From Bosea sp. BIWAKO-01 (GTDB lineage Bacteria; Pseudomonadota; Alphaproteobacteria; Rhizobiales; Beijerinckiaceae), in NCBI RefSeq assembly GCF_001748145.1, contig NZ_BCQA01000001.1, positions 5,544,501-5,608,500 of the forward strand: DNA of 64,000 nucleotides. The letters are read 5' to 3'. Every line of letters starts with the position of its first letter. The first letter of the stretch is position 1. Of the stretch, positions 46,808-54,526 are shown piece after piece. Below the pieces are notes generated by a model, which saw only the letters and a program-made list of their open reading frames with translations, was not told the origin of the DNA and ran no database searches. Both the position numbers and the translations under genes were made by a program.

Positions 46808-47175
46808 GTCATTTCCCCATGCGTTTCAGCTGACGCGAGCGAGGAACGAGCGGGCGTCCGTAATGGTTCCAGCTTGCGCCGTACCGGGCGACCAAGGAAG
46901 CGCTGGAACCATGGGGATGCTGGCTCGTGGCGGCGCGCGTTCACGACCGAAACGGAGTTCGAGTGGCGGCTGCAGGAAACACGTTATCGTGAGATCGCTC
47001 CGACCCTGTACGCACCAGCGTTGAAGCTCGTTCGGTTGAGCAAGGCCCACCGGAAGGGCGCGTCGTGGCGGCGCTCTCGCATTGTCCGTCTCGTGGACCA
47101 GTTGGTGGCACGGCCCTGCCAGGTGCAGAGCCTCACTCGTCAGCGACGATCGCGTGCGACCCAGGACTCATGAGC
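46808..47175. other. Intergenic region upstream of second Ku, with inverted repeat
   Basis: This 368-base gap holds the promoter of the minus-strand ku gene. ATGGTTCCAGC (46863-46873) is repeated as its exact reverse complement at 46902-46912 with 28 bases between, 56-105 bases before the ku ATG. This may be a regulator site or a hairpin. No gene is recognised here. Confidence 0.5.
46863..46912. repeat. 11-bp perfect inverted repeat upstream of ku
   Basis: The arms ATGGTTCCAGC and GCTGGAACCAT are separated by 28 bases. Arm centres about 39 bp apart would place two sites on nearly the same helical face. The repeat is not found in front of ligD. Confidence 0.5.
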
Positions 47176-47373
47176 TCATCGCGATGTCCGCAATGAGGTC
47201 TGCCGCGGCTCGTAATCGTGGATCGCCGTTCTGAGCGCCGCGAGTTGACGATCTCTGATGGCACTTGGCCGAATGCCTTCCAACTGGCCAATGCGCTCAC
47301 AAGCATTGCGATAGTCTTCGTGCGTGCGGAGCGTCACCGTCATTTCGTCTGATCTGGCAAGATTATCGGGCAT
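47176..47373 (-). CDS. Small hypothetical protein resembling a HigA-type antitoxin N-terminus
   Basis: A 65-residue protein with RTHEDYRNACERIGQLEGIRP and LAALRTAIHDYE. This pattern is like the helical N-terminal part (xTxxDYxxALxRI...LxxxIxxYE) of HigA-like antitoxins, but no helix-turn-helix follows. GGGAGG stands eight bases before the ATG at 47373, supporting translation. No toxin gene is adjacent. It could be a stand-alone short helical protein within the repair island. Confidence 0.55.
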   Translation of the reverse strand: MPDNLARSDEMTVTLRTHEDYRNACERIGQLEGIRPSAIRDRQLAALRTAIHDYEPRQTSLRTSR

Positions 47374-47460
47374 GCAAGGCACCTCCCTGTAAGGAGCAAG
47401 CTAGACCTTGGAGCGGGACCGGCAATGTCATTTGCCGGGTACCATCGCCTATGGCCGAAA

Positions 47461-47748
47461 TCACGCCAGCCGGGTGATGAGCAAGCCGGTTCTGGCGATC
47501 TCGAACCTGCGCTCGTCGACATAGTTCACGAGCGCACCGCTATCGAGCGTGTAGGTGATGCTGCGCAGACCGGGATAGAGCCGCCAGACAATGACCGCAT
47601 AATGCTTGCCGTCCTCGTCCTCACAGATCTCGCGTGAAAGCTCGGTCGGCATGATGGCAGTCGGCCGGGGGCGACTATTCAGCGGCCGTCGATCGGAAGG
47701 TCGTCCGGGTTTCCGCTTGGGATGAAAAGCGCGGGGTAACGAACCCAT
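47461..47748 (-). CDS. Small hypothetical protein
   Basis: A 95-residue protein with a basic, proline-rich N-terminus (HPKRKPGRPSDRRPLNSRPRP) followed by a compact domain (YAVIVWRLYPGLRSITYTLD, GALVNYVDERRFEI). GGGAG seven bases before the ATG at 47748 favours the long form; an internal ATG at 47652 would give 63 residues covering just the domain. The basic tail could bind nucleic acid. No family is recognised. Confidence 0.55.
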   Translation of the reverse strand: MGSLPRAFHPKRKPGRPSDRRPLNSRPRPTAIMPTELSREICEDEDGKHYAVIVWRLYPGLRSITYTLDSGALVNYVDERRFEIARTGLLITRLA

Positions 47749-47862
47749 GACAGCACTCCCATATCACCACCATATCCTAACTGCTGAGGCGGCACGAGGT
47801 TCCACGTCGCCGGAACGAGTGCCCGCTGCCCGGCGTTTGTCTGTGGTGGAGGAGAACCCGTC

Positions 47863-48921
47863 ATGCGCGCGCGCCAGATGTCGCGGTCCGGCCCCGGTTC
47901 AGAGGCGTCGAAGGGCGCGATCGTGTCGCCCGCTGCCATACCAGTGGAGGCCCGTCTCCCTGACGACAGCACGGAAGACGACGATCCCATGCCGCGGCAT
48001 GTCGAACCATGCCTTGCCAGTGAGGCGGCAAAGCCGCCCAAGGGGTCCAATTGGTCCTTCGAGGTGGCATGGGACGGCTACCGGCTTGCCGTCCATATCG
48101 AGCCTTCGCGCGAGGTGCGCCTGATGACGCAAGATGGCCGGGACTGGACGGCCCGCTTTCCCGCAATCGTGGCGGCAGCGAAGCAGATCGTCGTCGACAG
48201 TGCCATCCTCGATGGCGAGGCCGTCATGCTCGACCGAAGCGGAAAATCGGATCTCGCAGCGTTGGAGCAAGCGCTCGGCGGGCGTGACGGCAACGGCAGC
48301 GCCGAACTCGCGGTACTGTTTGCCTTCGATATTCTCTACCTCAATGGACAGGATCTGCGGCATCTGCCGCTCTCGCAGCGGCGCGAGGTCGTGGCCGATG
48401 CAATCGACGGCGCCTCTCCCGGTATCCTGCTCAGTGAGGATGTGATTGCGGACGGAGAGGCATTCTACACCCTTGCCTGCAAGCTCGGCCTCGAAGGCAT
48501 CATCGCCAAACGTCTCGATGCGCCCTATCGCTCCGGCCGCGGTGGCGAATGGCTCAAGATCAGGTGCATCCAGTCGGAGCGCTTCGTCATCATCGGATAT
48601 GAGCCTTCGATCGGCTTTGGAGGAATCGGCAGGTTGCTGCTCGCTGCGGAAAAGGCCGAAGGCCTGGTCTATGTGGGCGGGGTTGGCAGCGGCTTCACCG
48701 AGGCGTCCGGCGCGGCCTTGAAGGCGCGGCTCGACGCGAGACTCGTTCCGCGACCACCCCTGGCCATCCAGCGGACAGCCGCGCGCTGGGTTTCGCCCGT
48801 GCTGGTTGCCGACATCGAATTCCGCGGTTGGACTGATGACGGGAAGCTTCGCCACGCAACCTACAAGGGCCTGCGCGACGAAACCGGCGCTGCGAAGATC
48901 TTTCGGTTCGATGACGCGTAG
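47863..48921 (+). CDS. LigD-type ATP-dependent DNA ligase domain protein lacking the catalytic lysine
   Basis: This 352-residue stand-alone ligase-like protein carries adenylation domain motifs III (ILDGEAVMLD), IIIa (FAFDILYLNGQDLR), IV (LEGIIAKRLDAPYRSGR) and V (WLKIRC), then an OB-fold (RFVIIGYEPSIGFGGIGRLLLA, ADIEFRGWTDDGKLRHATYKGLRDE). Motif I, normally K-x-D-G-x-R, reads A69-W-D-G-Y-R, so the lysine that forms the AMP adduct is alanine (codon GCA). Ligation by the standard mechanism should fail. GGAGGAG eight bases before the ATG fixes the start. It sits in the LigD/Ku island and may be structural or regulatory. Confidence 0.87.
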   Translation: MRARQMSRSGPGSEASKGAIVSPAAIPVEARLPDDSTEDDDPMPRHVEPCLASEAAKPPKGSNWSFEVAWDGYRLAVHIEPSREVRLMTQDGRDWTARFPAIVAAAKQIVVDSAILDGEAVMLDRSGKSDLAALEQALGGRDGNGSAELAVLFAFDILYLNGQDLRHLPLSQRREVVADAIDGASPGILLSEDVIADGEAFYTLACKLGLEGIIAKRLDAPYRSGRGGEWLKIRCIQSERFVIIGYEPSIGFGGIGRLLLAAEKAEGLVYVGGVGSGFTEASGAALKARLDARLVPRPPLAIQRTAARWVSPVLVADIEFRGWTDDGKLRHATYKGLRDETGAAKIFRFDDA

Positions 48922-48979
48922 GAAACAGGCCCCTCGCTCGCTTGCTGCGCCCCTGACATCGCGTTCGCCTGGCAGCAAA

Positions 48980-49010
48980 CGGCCCGCCAACCGAAACCGC
49001 TGGCGGGCCG
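48980..49010. terminator. Bidirectional hairpin between convergent genes
   Basis: CGGCCCGCCA and TGGCGGGCCG form a perfect 10-bp GC stem around an 11-base loop, midway between the ligase-like gene (+) and the DUF1236 gene (-). It lacks a clear U-tract. Position and symmetry suggest it ends or protects both transcripts. Confidence 0.65.
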
Positions 49011-49032
49011 AACGCTTGGACGATTGTGCTGA

Positions 49033-49449
49033 TCACTCGATGATCTGAACGATCCGGCGGGTGCCGGGTTCGACCAGCACAGTGCGATTATTCACAACCG
49101 TATAGCGGTACTGGGTCGCGCCATACTCGCGCGGCACTTCGCGATAGGTCACGCCCTCATTCGGGAGGACGGTGCCGACCGCGAGCGGCTCGGCATAGGT
49201 GTAGGACGGCACGCGCTGCTCGACCACATAGGTCTTGAAGCGGGGAGTGTTGTCGCCGACGATACCGCCCACGACAGCGCCACCCACGCCGCCGACGACA
49301 GCACCGACAGGACCGCCGACGATGGCTCCGCCCACGGCGCCTGTTGCCGCACCGGCTGCTGCGCCACCCTGCGCGCCCTGCGGATTCTGGGCGAATGACG
49401 CGACGGGCACGAGAATCAGGGTCGCGGCGAGAGCAAGTTTCTTCATCAT
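49033..49449 (-). CDS. DUF1236 glycine-zipper exported protein (paralogue)
   Basis: This 138-residue protein has the same architecture as the one at 22007-22423: a signal peptide ending VASFAQ, glycine zipper (GAATGAVGGAIVGG), then PSYTYAEPLAVG, PREYGATQYRYTVVNNRTVLV and a final TRRIVQII. AAGGAG seven bases before the ATG at 49449 decides among three adjacent start codons. Sequence identity with the paralogue is high across the whole length, including the zipper. Role unknown; an envelope function is inferred. Confidence 0.82.
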   Translation of the reverse strand: MMKKLALAATLILVPVASFAQNPQGAQGGAAAGAATGAVGGAIVGGPVGAVVGGVGGAVVGGIVGDNTPRFKTYVVEQRVPSYTYAEPLAVGTVLPNEGVTYREVPREYGATQYRYTVVNNRTVLVEPGTRRIVQIIE

Positions 49450-49571
49450 CACAGATCTCCTTCGCTGAGGGTTCTGTGTTCAGGAACGGGCTCGATTCCG
49501 GTTTGTTCCACCGATCGGCGTCCGGACGTCGGCGTTCAGCGAGAGGCCGCCTGCGCCGCGAACGGCCGCAA

Positions 49572-49823
49572 TCAGGTCTCGGCCTGGGTCACCCCAAGCT
49601 TTTGCCAGAGCTGTTCCCTGTCCATGCAGGAGACGTCGTAGGTGACCTGTCGGCCCTTGAATTCCGGTCGCTTTCCGAACTCCACCGTCATCGAGCGCGC
49701 GATGTCTTCGATGCGGGCTTCGCAGGCCTGCACCGTTGTGAAACCCAGTTCGCTGATCCGGGCGGCGGTGCAGGTCGCTTCGCCGGAAATGCAGGCAACA
49801 ATGACCATCGTGAAGGCATCCAT
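49572..49823 (-). CDS. Small hypothetical protein with cysteines
   Basis: An 83-residue protein beginning MDAFTMVIVACISGEATCTAARISELGF, with further CEARIEDIARSM and VSCMDREQLWQKLG. The spacing of four cysteines and the weakly hydrophobic N-terminus hint at an exported disulfide protein, though no standard signal cleavage site is clear. GGAG seven bases before the ATG supports expression. No family is recognised. Confidence 0.55.
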   Translation of the reverse strand: MDAFTMVIVACISGEATCTAARISELGFTTVQACEARIEDIARSMTVEFGKRPEFKGRQVTYDVSCMDREQLWQKLGVTQAET

Positions 49824-50001
49824 GGAGGCACTCCGCGTGAAATCGTGTCAGGTCAGCCAAGAAGGCTGGGGCCTCAGGGTTACCGAGAGCTTAAGGAGGA
49901 CAAGCAAAATGCGGGCCTGCACCGCCGACCCTGCCCGATTGCGTGCCTTGTGTGATTGCATCGACTTCCCGAAGACCGCAATTCACCTTTCGGCCGATGC
50001 C

Positions 50002-52074
50002 TCAGCGCCACATGCCTTTGAGCCGTGCCGAGACGTCGATTCTCACCGCGCTGCGGGGTTGCAGCGCGGCCTGAGCCGGCTCGATGGGCCAGGTCGCCTG
50101 CTCGAACAGGTGCAACAGAGCGTGCGGGATGAACCGCGTGCGTGCGGCGTAGACATGCCGATCCCCGCGCGCCGCCTGGCCATGGGTGAAGAAGCGCTGC
50201 GGCACGACCAGATGCAGGTCGTCTTTGGCACGCGTCATCGCAACATAGAGCAGCCTGCGCTCCTCCTCGATCTCGGCGGTTTCCCCGACAGCAAGGTCAC
50301 TGGGAAGACAGCCATCCACCGTGTTCAGCACAAACACCGACTTCCATTCCTGTCCCTTGGCGGAGTGGATGGTCGAGAGGATGAGAAAATCCTCGTCCAG
50401 CGATGGTGGACCCGCTTCATCACTGGTCGCGTCGGGCGGGTTGAGGGTGAGCTCGGTGAGGAAGCGCTCGCGGGACGGATAGCCCGACGCGATCTGCTCC
50501 AGCTGAACCAGATCGGCGCGACGCGTGGTGAAATCCTCGTGAATGCGCTCCAGGTGAGGGTCGTACCAGAGACGGGCCCGTTCGAGGTCCGCCGGCCAGC
50601 CTATCCCTGAGCGCAGCGCCCGAAATGTCGCGACGAAATCCGGCCACGCGTCGCCCGTGCGCGCCGGCGCAGACAGCCCCGCGAGGCCCGCTGCGAAATC
50701 ATCTGCCGTGCCGGCCTGATCGAGCACGCGTTGCGCCGATGTCGGCCCGACGCCCGGAAGCAGCTGCAGCAAGCGGAATCCGGCGACCCTGTCGCGCGGA
50801 TTCTCGACGAAGCGCAGCATCGCCAGCATGTCCTTGACATGGGCGGCATCGAGGAATTTCAGGCCGCCGAACTTCTTGTAAGGGATATTGCGCCGTGTCA
50901 GCTCGACCTCGAGCGGGCCGCTATGATGCGAGGCGCGAAACAGCACCGCCTGCTGCTTGAGCGCGTGCCCCGCCTCCCTGTTCTCCAGCACGCGCGTCGC
51001 GACGAAACGCGCCTGGTCTGCTTCGTCGCGAACATTGACGAGCTGGGGTTTGGCGGCCGACTGGCGATCGGTCCAGAGGTTCTTGGTGAAGCGCTCGCGG
51101 GCGAGTTCGATCACCCCATTCGCGGCCGCCAGAATGGGCTGGTTCGAACGATAGTTCTGATCGAGGGTGACCACCTCGGCCGGGGGGCTGAAGGTCTGGG
51201 GGAAATCGAGGATATTGCGGATCTCGGCGGCGCGGAACGAGTAGATCGATTGCGCGTCATCGCCGACGACGGTCAGCCCCTGGCCGTCGGGCTTGAGCGC
51301 AAGCAGGATCGAGGCCTGCAGCTTGTTGGTATCCTGATACTCGTCGACGAAGACATGGTCGAAACGTCCGCCCATCTCGGCGGCGAGGCTGGGCTCGCTT
51401 GCGGCCTGGGCCCAGCACAGCAGAAGATCATCGTAATCTAGGACGTTCTGGGCCTGCTTGGCCTCGACATAGGCTGAAAAGAGCTGCTTCAGCTCGCCTG
51501 CCCATGATGCACACCAGGGAAAGGAAGCCCCCAGCACGGCTTCAATCGGTTCTTCGGCATTGACGCAGCGCGAATAGATCGCCAGGCAGGTGCCCTTCTT
51601 GGGAAAGCGCCCTTCCGTTTTCGAGTAGCCAAGCTCGTGACGAGCGAGGTTCATCAGGTCGGCGCTGTCCTCGCGGTCATGGATCGTGAAATGCGGATCG
51701 AGCCCAAGCTCGGGCGCGTAATCCCGGAGCAGCCTTGCTCCCACGCTGTGAAAGGTTCCAGCCCAGGTCAGCGCGTCGGTCATGACGGCGGCCCCCTCGC
51801 CCAGCACATCGCGGGCGATGCGCTCAACCCGCCTCGCCATCTCGGCTGCGGCGCGTCGGGAAAAGGTCAGCATCATCATGCGGCGCGGATCCGCGCCGTT
51901 CAGGATCAGATGCGCGACACGGTGCGCGAGCGTGTTGGTCTTGCCGGATCCCGCCCCCGCGATCACCAGCAGGGGGCCCGGCTGCGTGCCGACGCCGTGC
52001 TCAACCGCGCGGCGTTGCGCGGGGTTGAGCTTGTCGAGATAGCTTGGTGGCGCCAGCGAATCGAGAGCGAACAT
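50002..52074 (-). CDS. UvrD/Rep/PcrA-like superfamily 1 DNA helicase
   Basis: This 690-residue ATP-dependent 3'-5' helicase carries the Q-motif region LDKLNPAQRRAVEHG, motif I VIAGAGSGKTNTLAHRV, Ia MMMLTFSRRAAAEMA, II VFVDEYQDTNKLQ, III VVGDDAQSIYSFRAAE, IV VTLDQNYRSNQPIL, V STIHSAKGQEWKSVFV and VI RRLLYVAMTRAKDDLHLV. It is slightly shorter than E. coli UvrD and has a truncated C-terminus. It lies downstream of topoisomerase IB (116 nt gap) on the same strand. A role in repair together with the neighbouring end-joining genes is inferred from context. Confidence 0.92.
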   Translation of the reverse strand: MFALDSLAPPSYLDKLNPAQRRAVEHGVGTQPGPLLVIAGAGSGKTNTLAHRVAHLILNGADPRRMMMLTFSRRAAAEMARRVERIARDVLGEGAAVMTDALTWAGTFHSVGARLLRDYAPELGLDPHFTIHDREDSADLMNLARHELGYSKTEGRFPKKGTCLAIYSRCVNAEEPIEAVLGASFPWCASWAGELKQLFSAYVEAKQAQNVLDYDDLLLCWAQAASEPSLAAEMGGRFDHVFVDEYQDTNKLQASILLALKPDGQGLTVVGDDAQSIYSFRAAEIRNILDFPQTFSPPAEVVTLDQNYRSNQPILAAANGVIELARERFTKNLWTDRQSAAKPQLVNVRDEADQARFVATRVLENREAGHALKQQAVLFRASHHSGPLEVELTRRNIPYKKFGGLKFLDAAHVKDMLAMLRFVENPRDRVAGFRLLQLLPGVGPTSAQRVLDQAGTADDFAAGLAGLSAPARTGDAWPDFVATFRALRSGIGWPADLERARLWYDPHLERIHEDFTTRRADLVQLEQIASGYPSRERFLTELTLNPPDATSDEAGPPSLDEDFLILSTIHSAKGQEWKSVFVLNTVDGCLPSDLAVGETAEIEEERRLLYVAMTRAKDDLHLVVPQRFFTHGQAARGDRHVYAARTRFIPHALLHLFEQATWPIEPAQAALQPRSAVRIDVSARLKGMWR

Positions 52075-52190
52075 GTCTCATATTCGATCATTTTTCGCGT
52101 TTTGTTCGCAACGCAAAAGATCGGGAATGGGGCAGCCGTCCCCCGATGGCAGGACCGGCTTCGACCTGATCATGCGGCGGCGCTGCAACC

Positions 52191-53204
52191 TCACCCAGCC
52201 AGCGAGGCGAGCGCCCGCTCGATCCGGGAGCAGCCGCCCCTGGCGCGCGCCTTCTCGAAGGAGGCCGCAAGCGAGCCGTTGGCATAGGACTTCACCACGA
52301 TCGCGTGGACATAGCTCTTGCGCACGACCGCAGGCGTGTTCGCCAGTTGCTCCGAGACGGCGCGCATGATCGCGGCAAGCTGCCGTTTCTCGCTGCCGTC
52401 GCGGATCATGATCTGGCTGGAAAGCAGCAGCTCCGCCGCAGCCGCGTTGCCCGCCAGCATCCGCAGATCCTTGGCGCTGATGGCGAGCCCTGAGACCTCG
52501 CGGAGATAGGCGTTGATGTCGGCGGCATGGACCGGCATCACCTTGCCGTCCTCGTCCCGGTATTGCAGCAATCGCCGGCCGGGCAATTGCGCGATCCGGG
52601 CAAGTGCTCGGGCGAGCGGGCCATCCTGCCGCGAGCACGCGATCTGCTTTCCACTCTTGCCACGAAACAACAGGTCGATCCGCGAGGCCGTCAACGCGAC
52701 ATGGCGCTTGAGGAGTGTCGAGGCCCCATGGCTGCCATTGCTCCTCGCATAGGCCTCGCCGCCAACGCGCAGATGACAGCGGTCGATGATGGCGACCGCG
52801 CAGGCCAGCGCTTTCCGGCGACAGAGCAAACGCGTCTTCAGATCATCGGCGACCGCCTTGCGCAACCGGGGCAGCGCCTCGATCAGCAGCCGCAGTCGCT
52901 TCAGTTTACGGCGTTCGCGGACCCGCTCCCATTCGGGGTGATAGAGATATTGCAGCCGCCCGGCCGCATCCCGCCCGATCGCCTGGAGATGGGCGCGCGG
53001 ATCGGCCGCGATGCGGACCTCGCGATAGGCCGGAGGAACCGCAAGGGAGCCGATCCGTTCGAGCAATCCTGAATCCCTGATCGGCACGTCGGACGCGTCG
53101 AGATAGGAAAAGCCCTTGCCGCGTCCGACCCTGCGGATCGTCAGATCCCCGGGATTGACGATTCGCAGCCGCCCCGAGGCTCCAGATGGCTTGCCCGCGG
53201 CCAT
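52191..53204 (-). CDS. DNA topoisomerase IB (poxvirus-like bacterial type)
   Basis: This 337-residue type IB topoisomerase relaxes supercoils by transient 3'-phosphotyrosine cleavage. It has an N-terminal domain (GFSYLDASDVPI, VPPAYREVRIAADPRAHLQAIGRDAAGRLQYLYHPEW) and a catalytic domain with LFRGKSGK, the RLLQYRDEDGKV strand, DLRMLAGNAAAAELL and the tyrosine in VVRKSYVHAIVV. The length is typical for bacterial members. It follows a 74-residue gene by 30 bases, likely in one transcript. Confidence 0.92.
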   Translation of the reverse strand: MAAGKPSGASGRLRIVNPGDLTIRRVGRGKGFSYLDASDVPIRDSGLLERIGSLAVPPAYREVRIAADPRAHLQAIGRDAAGRLQYLYHPEWERVRERRKLKRLRLLIEALPRLRKAVADDLKTRLLCRRKALACAVAIIDRCHLRVGGEAYARSNGSHGASTLLKRHVALTASRIDLLFRGKSGKQIACSRQDGPLARALARIAQLPGRRLLQYRDEDGKVMPVHAADINAYLREVSGLAISAKDLRMLAGNAAAAELLLSSQIMIRDGSEKRQLAAIMRAVSEQLANTPAVVRKSYVHAIVVKSYANGSLAASFEKARARGGCSRIERALASLAG

Positions 53205-53234
53205 GACCCTACTGGCTGCCCAGCGTTTCCCGCG

Positions 53235-53459
53235 TCATGCCGCTTCCCGACGGTTGTGATAACGTCGCACGAGGTCATCGGCGTGGGCCAGATCAGCCTG
53301 CGTGAAGGCCGGCACCGGATCCGTGAGGATCGCGGCGAGGATTTCCGCGTCTCGCTGGCCATTCGCGATCACAAAGGCCAACGCATCCCGCGTCTCGCGT
53401 TCGGCATGAAGCTGGGCCACGAGGGCCGCAATCAATCTATCCTTGGCCGATAGCTGCAT
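53235..53459 (-). CDS. Small hypothetical helical protein
   Basis: A 74-residue protein, highly helical and charged (LIAALVAQLHAERETRDALAFVIANGQRDAEIL, then DLVRRYHNRREA). GGGAGG seven bases before the ATG at 53459 gives strong support for translation. It is 30 nt upstream of topoisomerase IB and probably co-transcribed. No family is recognised; a coiled-coil partner protein is conceivable. Confidence 0.6.
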   Translation of the reverse strand: MQLSAKDRLIAALVAQLHAERETRDALAFVIANGQRDAEILAAILTDPVPAFTQADLAHADDLVRRYHNRREAA

Positions 53460-53590
53460 GGCGAAACCTCCCGAGGAAGCTTCGCATGAAACCCCGCCAG
53501 GCGAGCGCTTGTTCCGTTCAGGGCCGATCGGTCGGCGAGATGCGCCCGAACCTATCCATCCATGGGCGCCGGGCCAGGAGCCAGGCAGGA

Positions 53591-53630
53591 GGGCGATCCA
53601 GCCGGAGAAACCGGCAATCGAGGATCGCCC
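53591..53630 (-). terminator. Nested hairpin after the FAH-family gene
   Basis: GGGCGATCC and GGATCGCCC form a 9-bp outer stem enclosing an inner GCCGG-AGAAA-CCGGC hairpin. It lies 8 bases past the hydrolase stop on the minus strand and before the start of the 74-residue gene. It is a plausible rho-independent or RNA-stabilising structure, without a long U-tract. Confidence 0.65.
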
Positions 53631-53638
53631 CCTCTGTG

Positions 53639-54367
53639 TCAGGCGGCTATGGGCGACGCGCCGATCGTGACGGTGAGCGCGCCGAGGCTCTCGATGCTCC
53701 CGACGAGAACATGGCCGGGAAGCACTGCGCCAACGCCATGCGGCGTGCCCGTCATGATCACATCGCCGGGCTCGAGCGAGTAATATTTCGAGAGTGTCGC
53801 AATGATCTCGGGCGTGCGCCAGATCATCAGGGACAGATCGGAATCCTGGCGCGCGACACCATCGACCTCGAGGCGGATCTTGCCCGTCGACGGGTGGCCC
53901 ACCTGTTCGACCGGATAGATCGGGCCGCAGGGCGCCGAGTGATCGAATGATTTCTTGAGCTCCCACGGGATCCGCGGGCCGTCAGGCGTGTCGAGCAGCT
54001 TGCGGCGGGTCATGTCGAGGCAAATGCCGTAGCCGAAGACATGCTCGAGCGCTTCGTCCTGCGGGATGTTGTAGCCGCCGGACTTCATCGCCACCATGAG
54101 CTCGAGCTCGAAGTGAAAATCGTCCGTCATCGGCGGATAGGGAACGATGCCGCCGCTCTGCACGACCGCATCGGCCGGTTTCTGAAAGATCAGCGGGAAA
54201 TCGCGGGTCTCGTCGCCGCCCATCTCCCTGACATGGGCGACATAGTTTCGACCGACACAATAGATCCGCCGGATCGGGAACCGCTCTGTTGAGCCCTCGA
54301 TGGGCAGCGACTGGAGGGCCGGCGCCGGAACGGCGAAGTCTGCGAGTGTCGTCATCTGGGAAGCCAT
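53639..54367 (-). CDS. Fumarylacetoacetate hydrolase family protein (fumarylpyruvate hydrolase-like)
   Basis: This enzyme is about 242 residues long. RIYCVGRNYVAHVREMGGDE opens the FAH fold, and FHFELELMVAM, GICLDMTRR and the C-terminal LEPGDVIMTGTPHGVGAV include the acidic metal ligands (E-x-E and D). The family cleaves C-C bonds in beta-diketo acids such as fumarylpyruvate, the last step of gentisate-type pathways. Starts at 54367 (MASQ) or 54355 (MTTL) are both possible; an upstream extension lacks similarity. It diverges from an ABC importer operon that may supply its pathway. Confidence 0.87.
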   Translation of the reverse strand: MASQMTTLADFAVPAPALQSLPIEGSTERFPIRRIYCVGRNYVAHVREMGGDETRDFPLIFQKPADAVVQSGGIVPYPPMTDDFHFELELMVAMKSGGYNIPQDEALEHVFGYGICLDMTRRKLLDTPDGPRIPWELKKSFDHSAPCGPIYPVEQVGHPSTGKIRLEVDGVARQDSDLSLMIWRTPEIIATLSKYYSLEPGDVIMTGTPHGVGAVLPGHVLVGSIESLGALTVTIGASPIAA

Positions 54368-54415
54368 GCGCTGGGTCACGATCGGGACAGCATATGGGCC
54401 GTGGCGCACCTGTCC

Positions 54416-54438
54416 AGATAAATCTGCATATTTTATCT
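54416..54438. promoter_or_regulatory. AT-rich inverted repeat in divergent control region
   Basis: AGATAAA (54416-54422) and TTTATCT (54432-54438) are a perfect 7-bp inverted repeat with 9 bases between, in the AT-rich region dividing the FAH-family gene from the importer operon. A TTGACA at 54463-54468 may be a -35 box for the importer. The repeat is a candidate site for the GntR regulator encoded at the operon's end. Confidence 0.5.
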
Positions 54439-54526
54439 TACATGATAATAATCTGAATTTATTTGACACCCATGACCGATAATGCATCGTTCGTTCATCC
54501 GTATCAGAAAAACCCAGGGGAACGGG

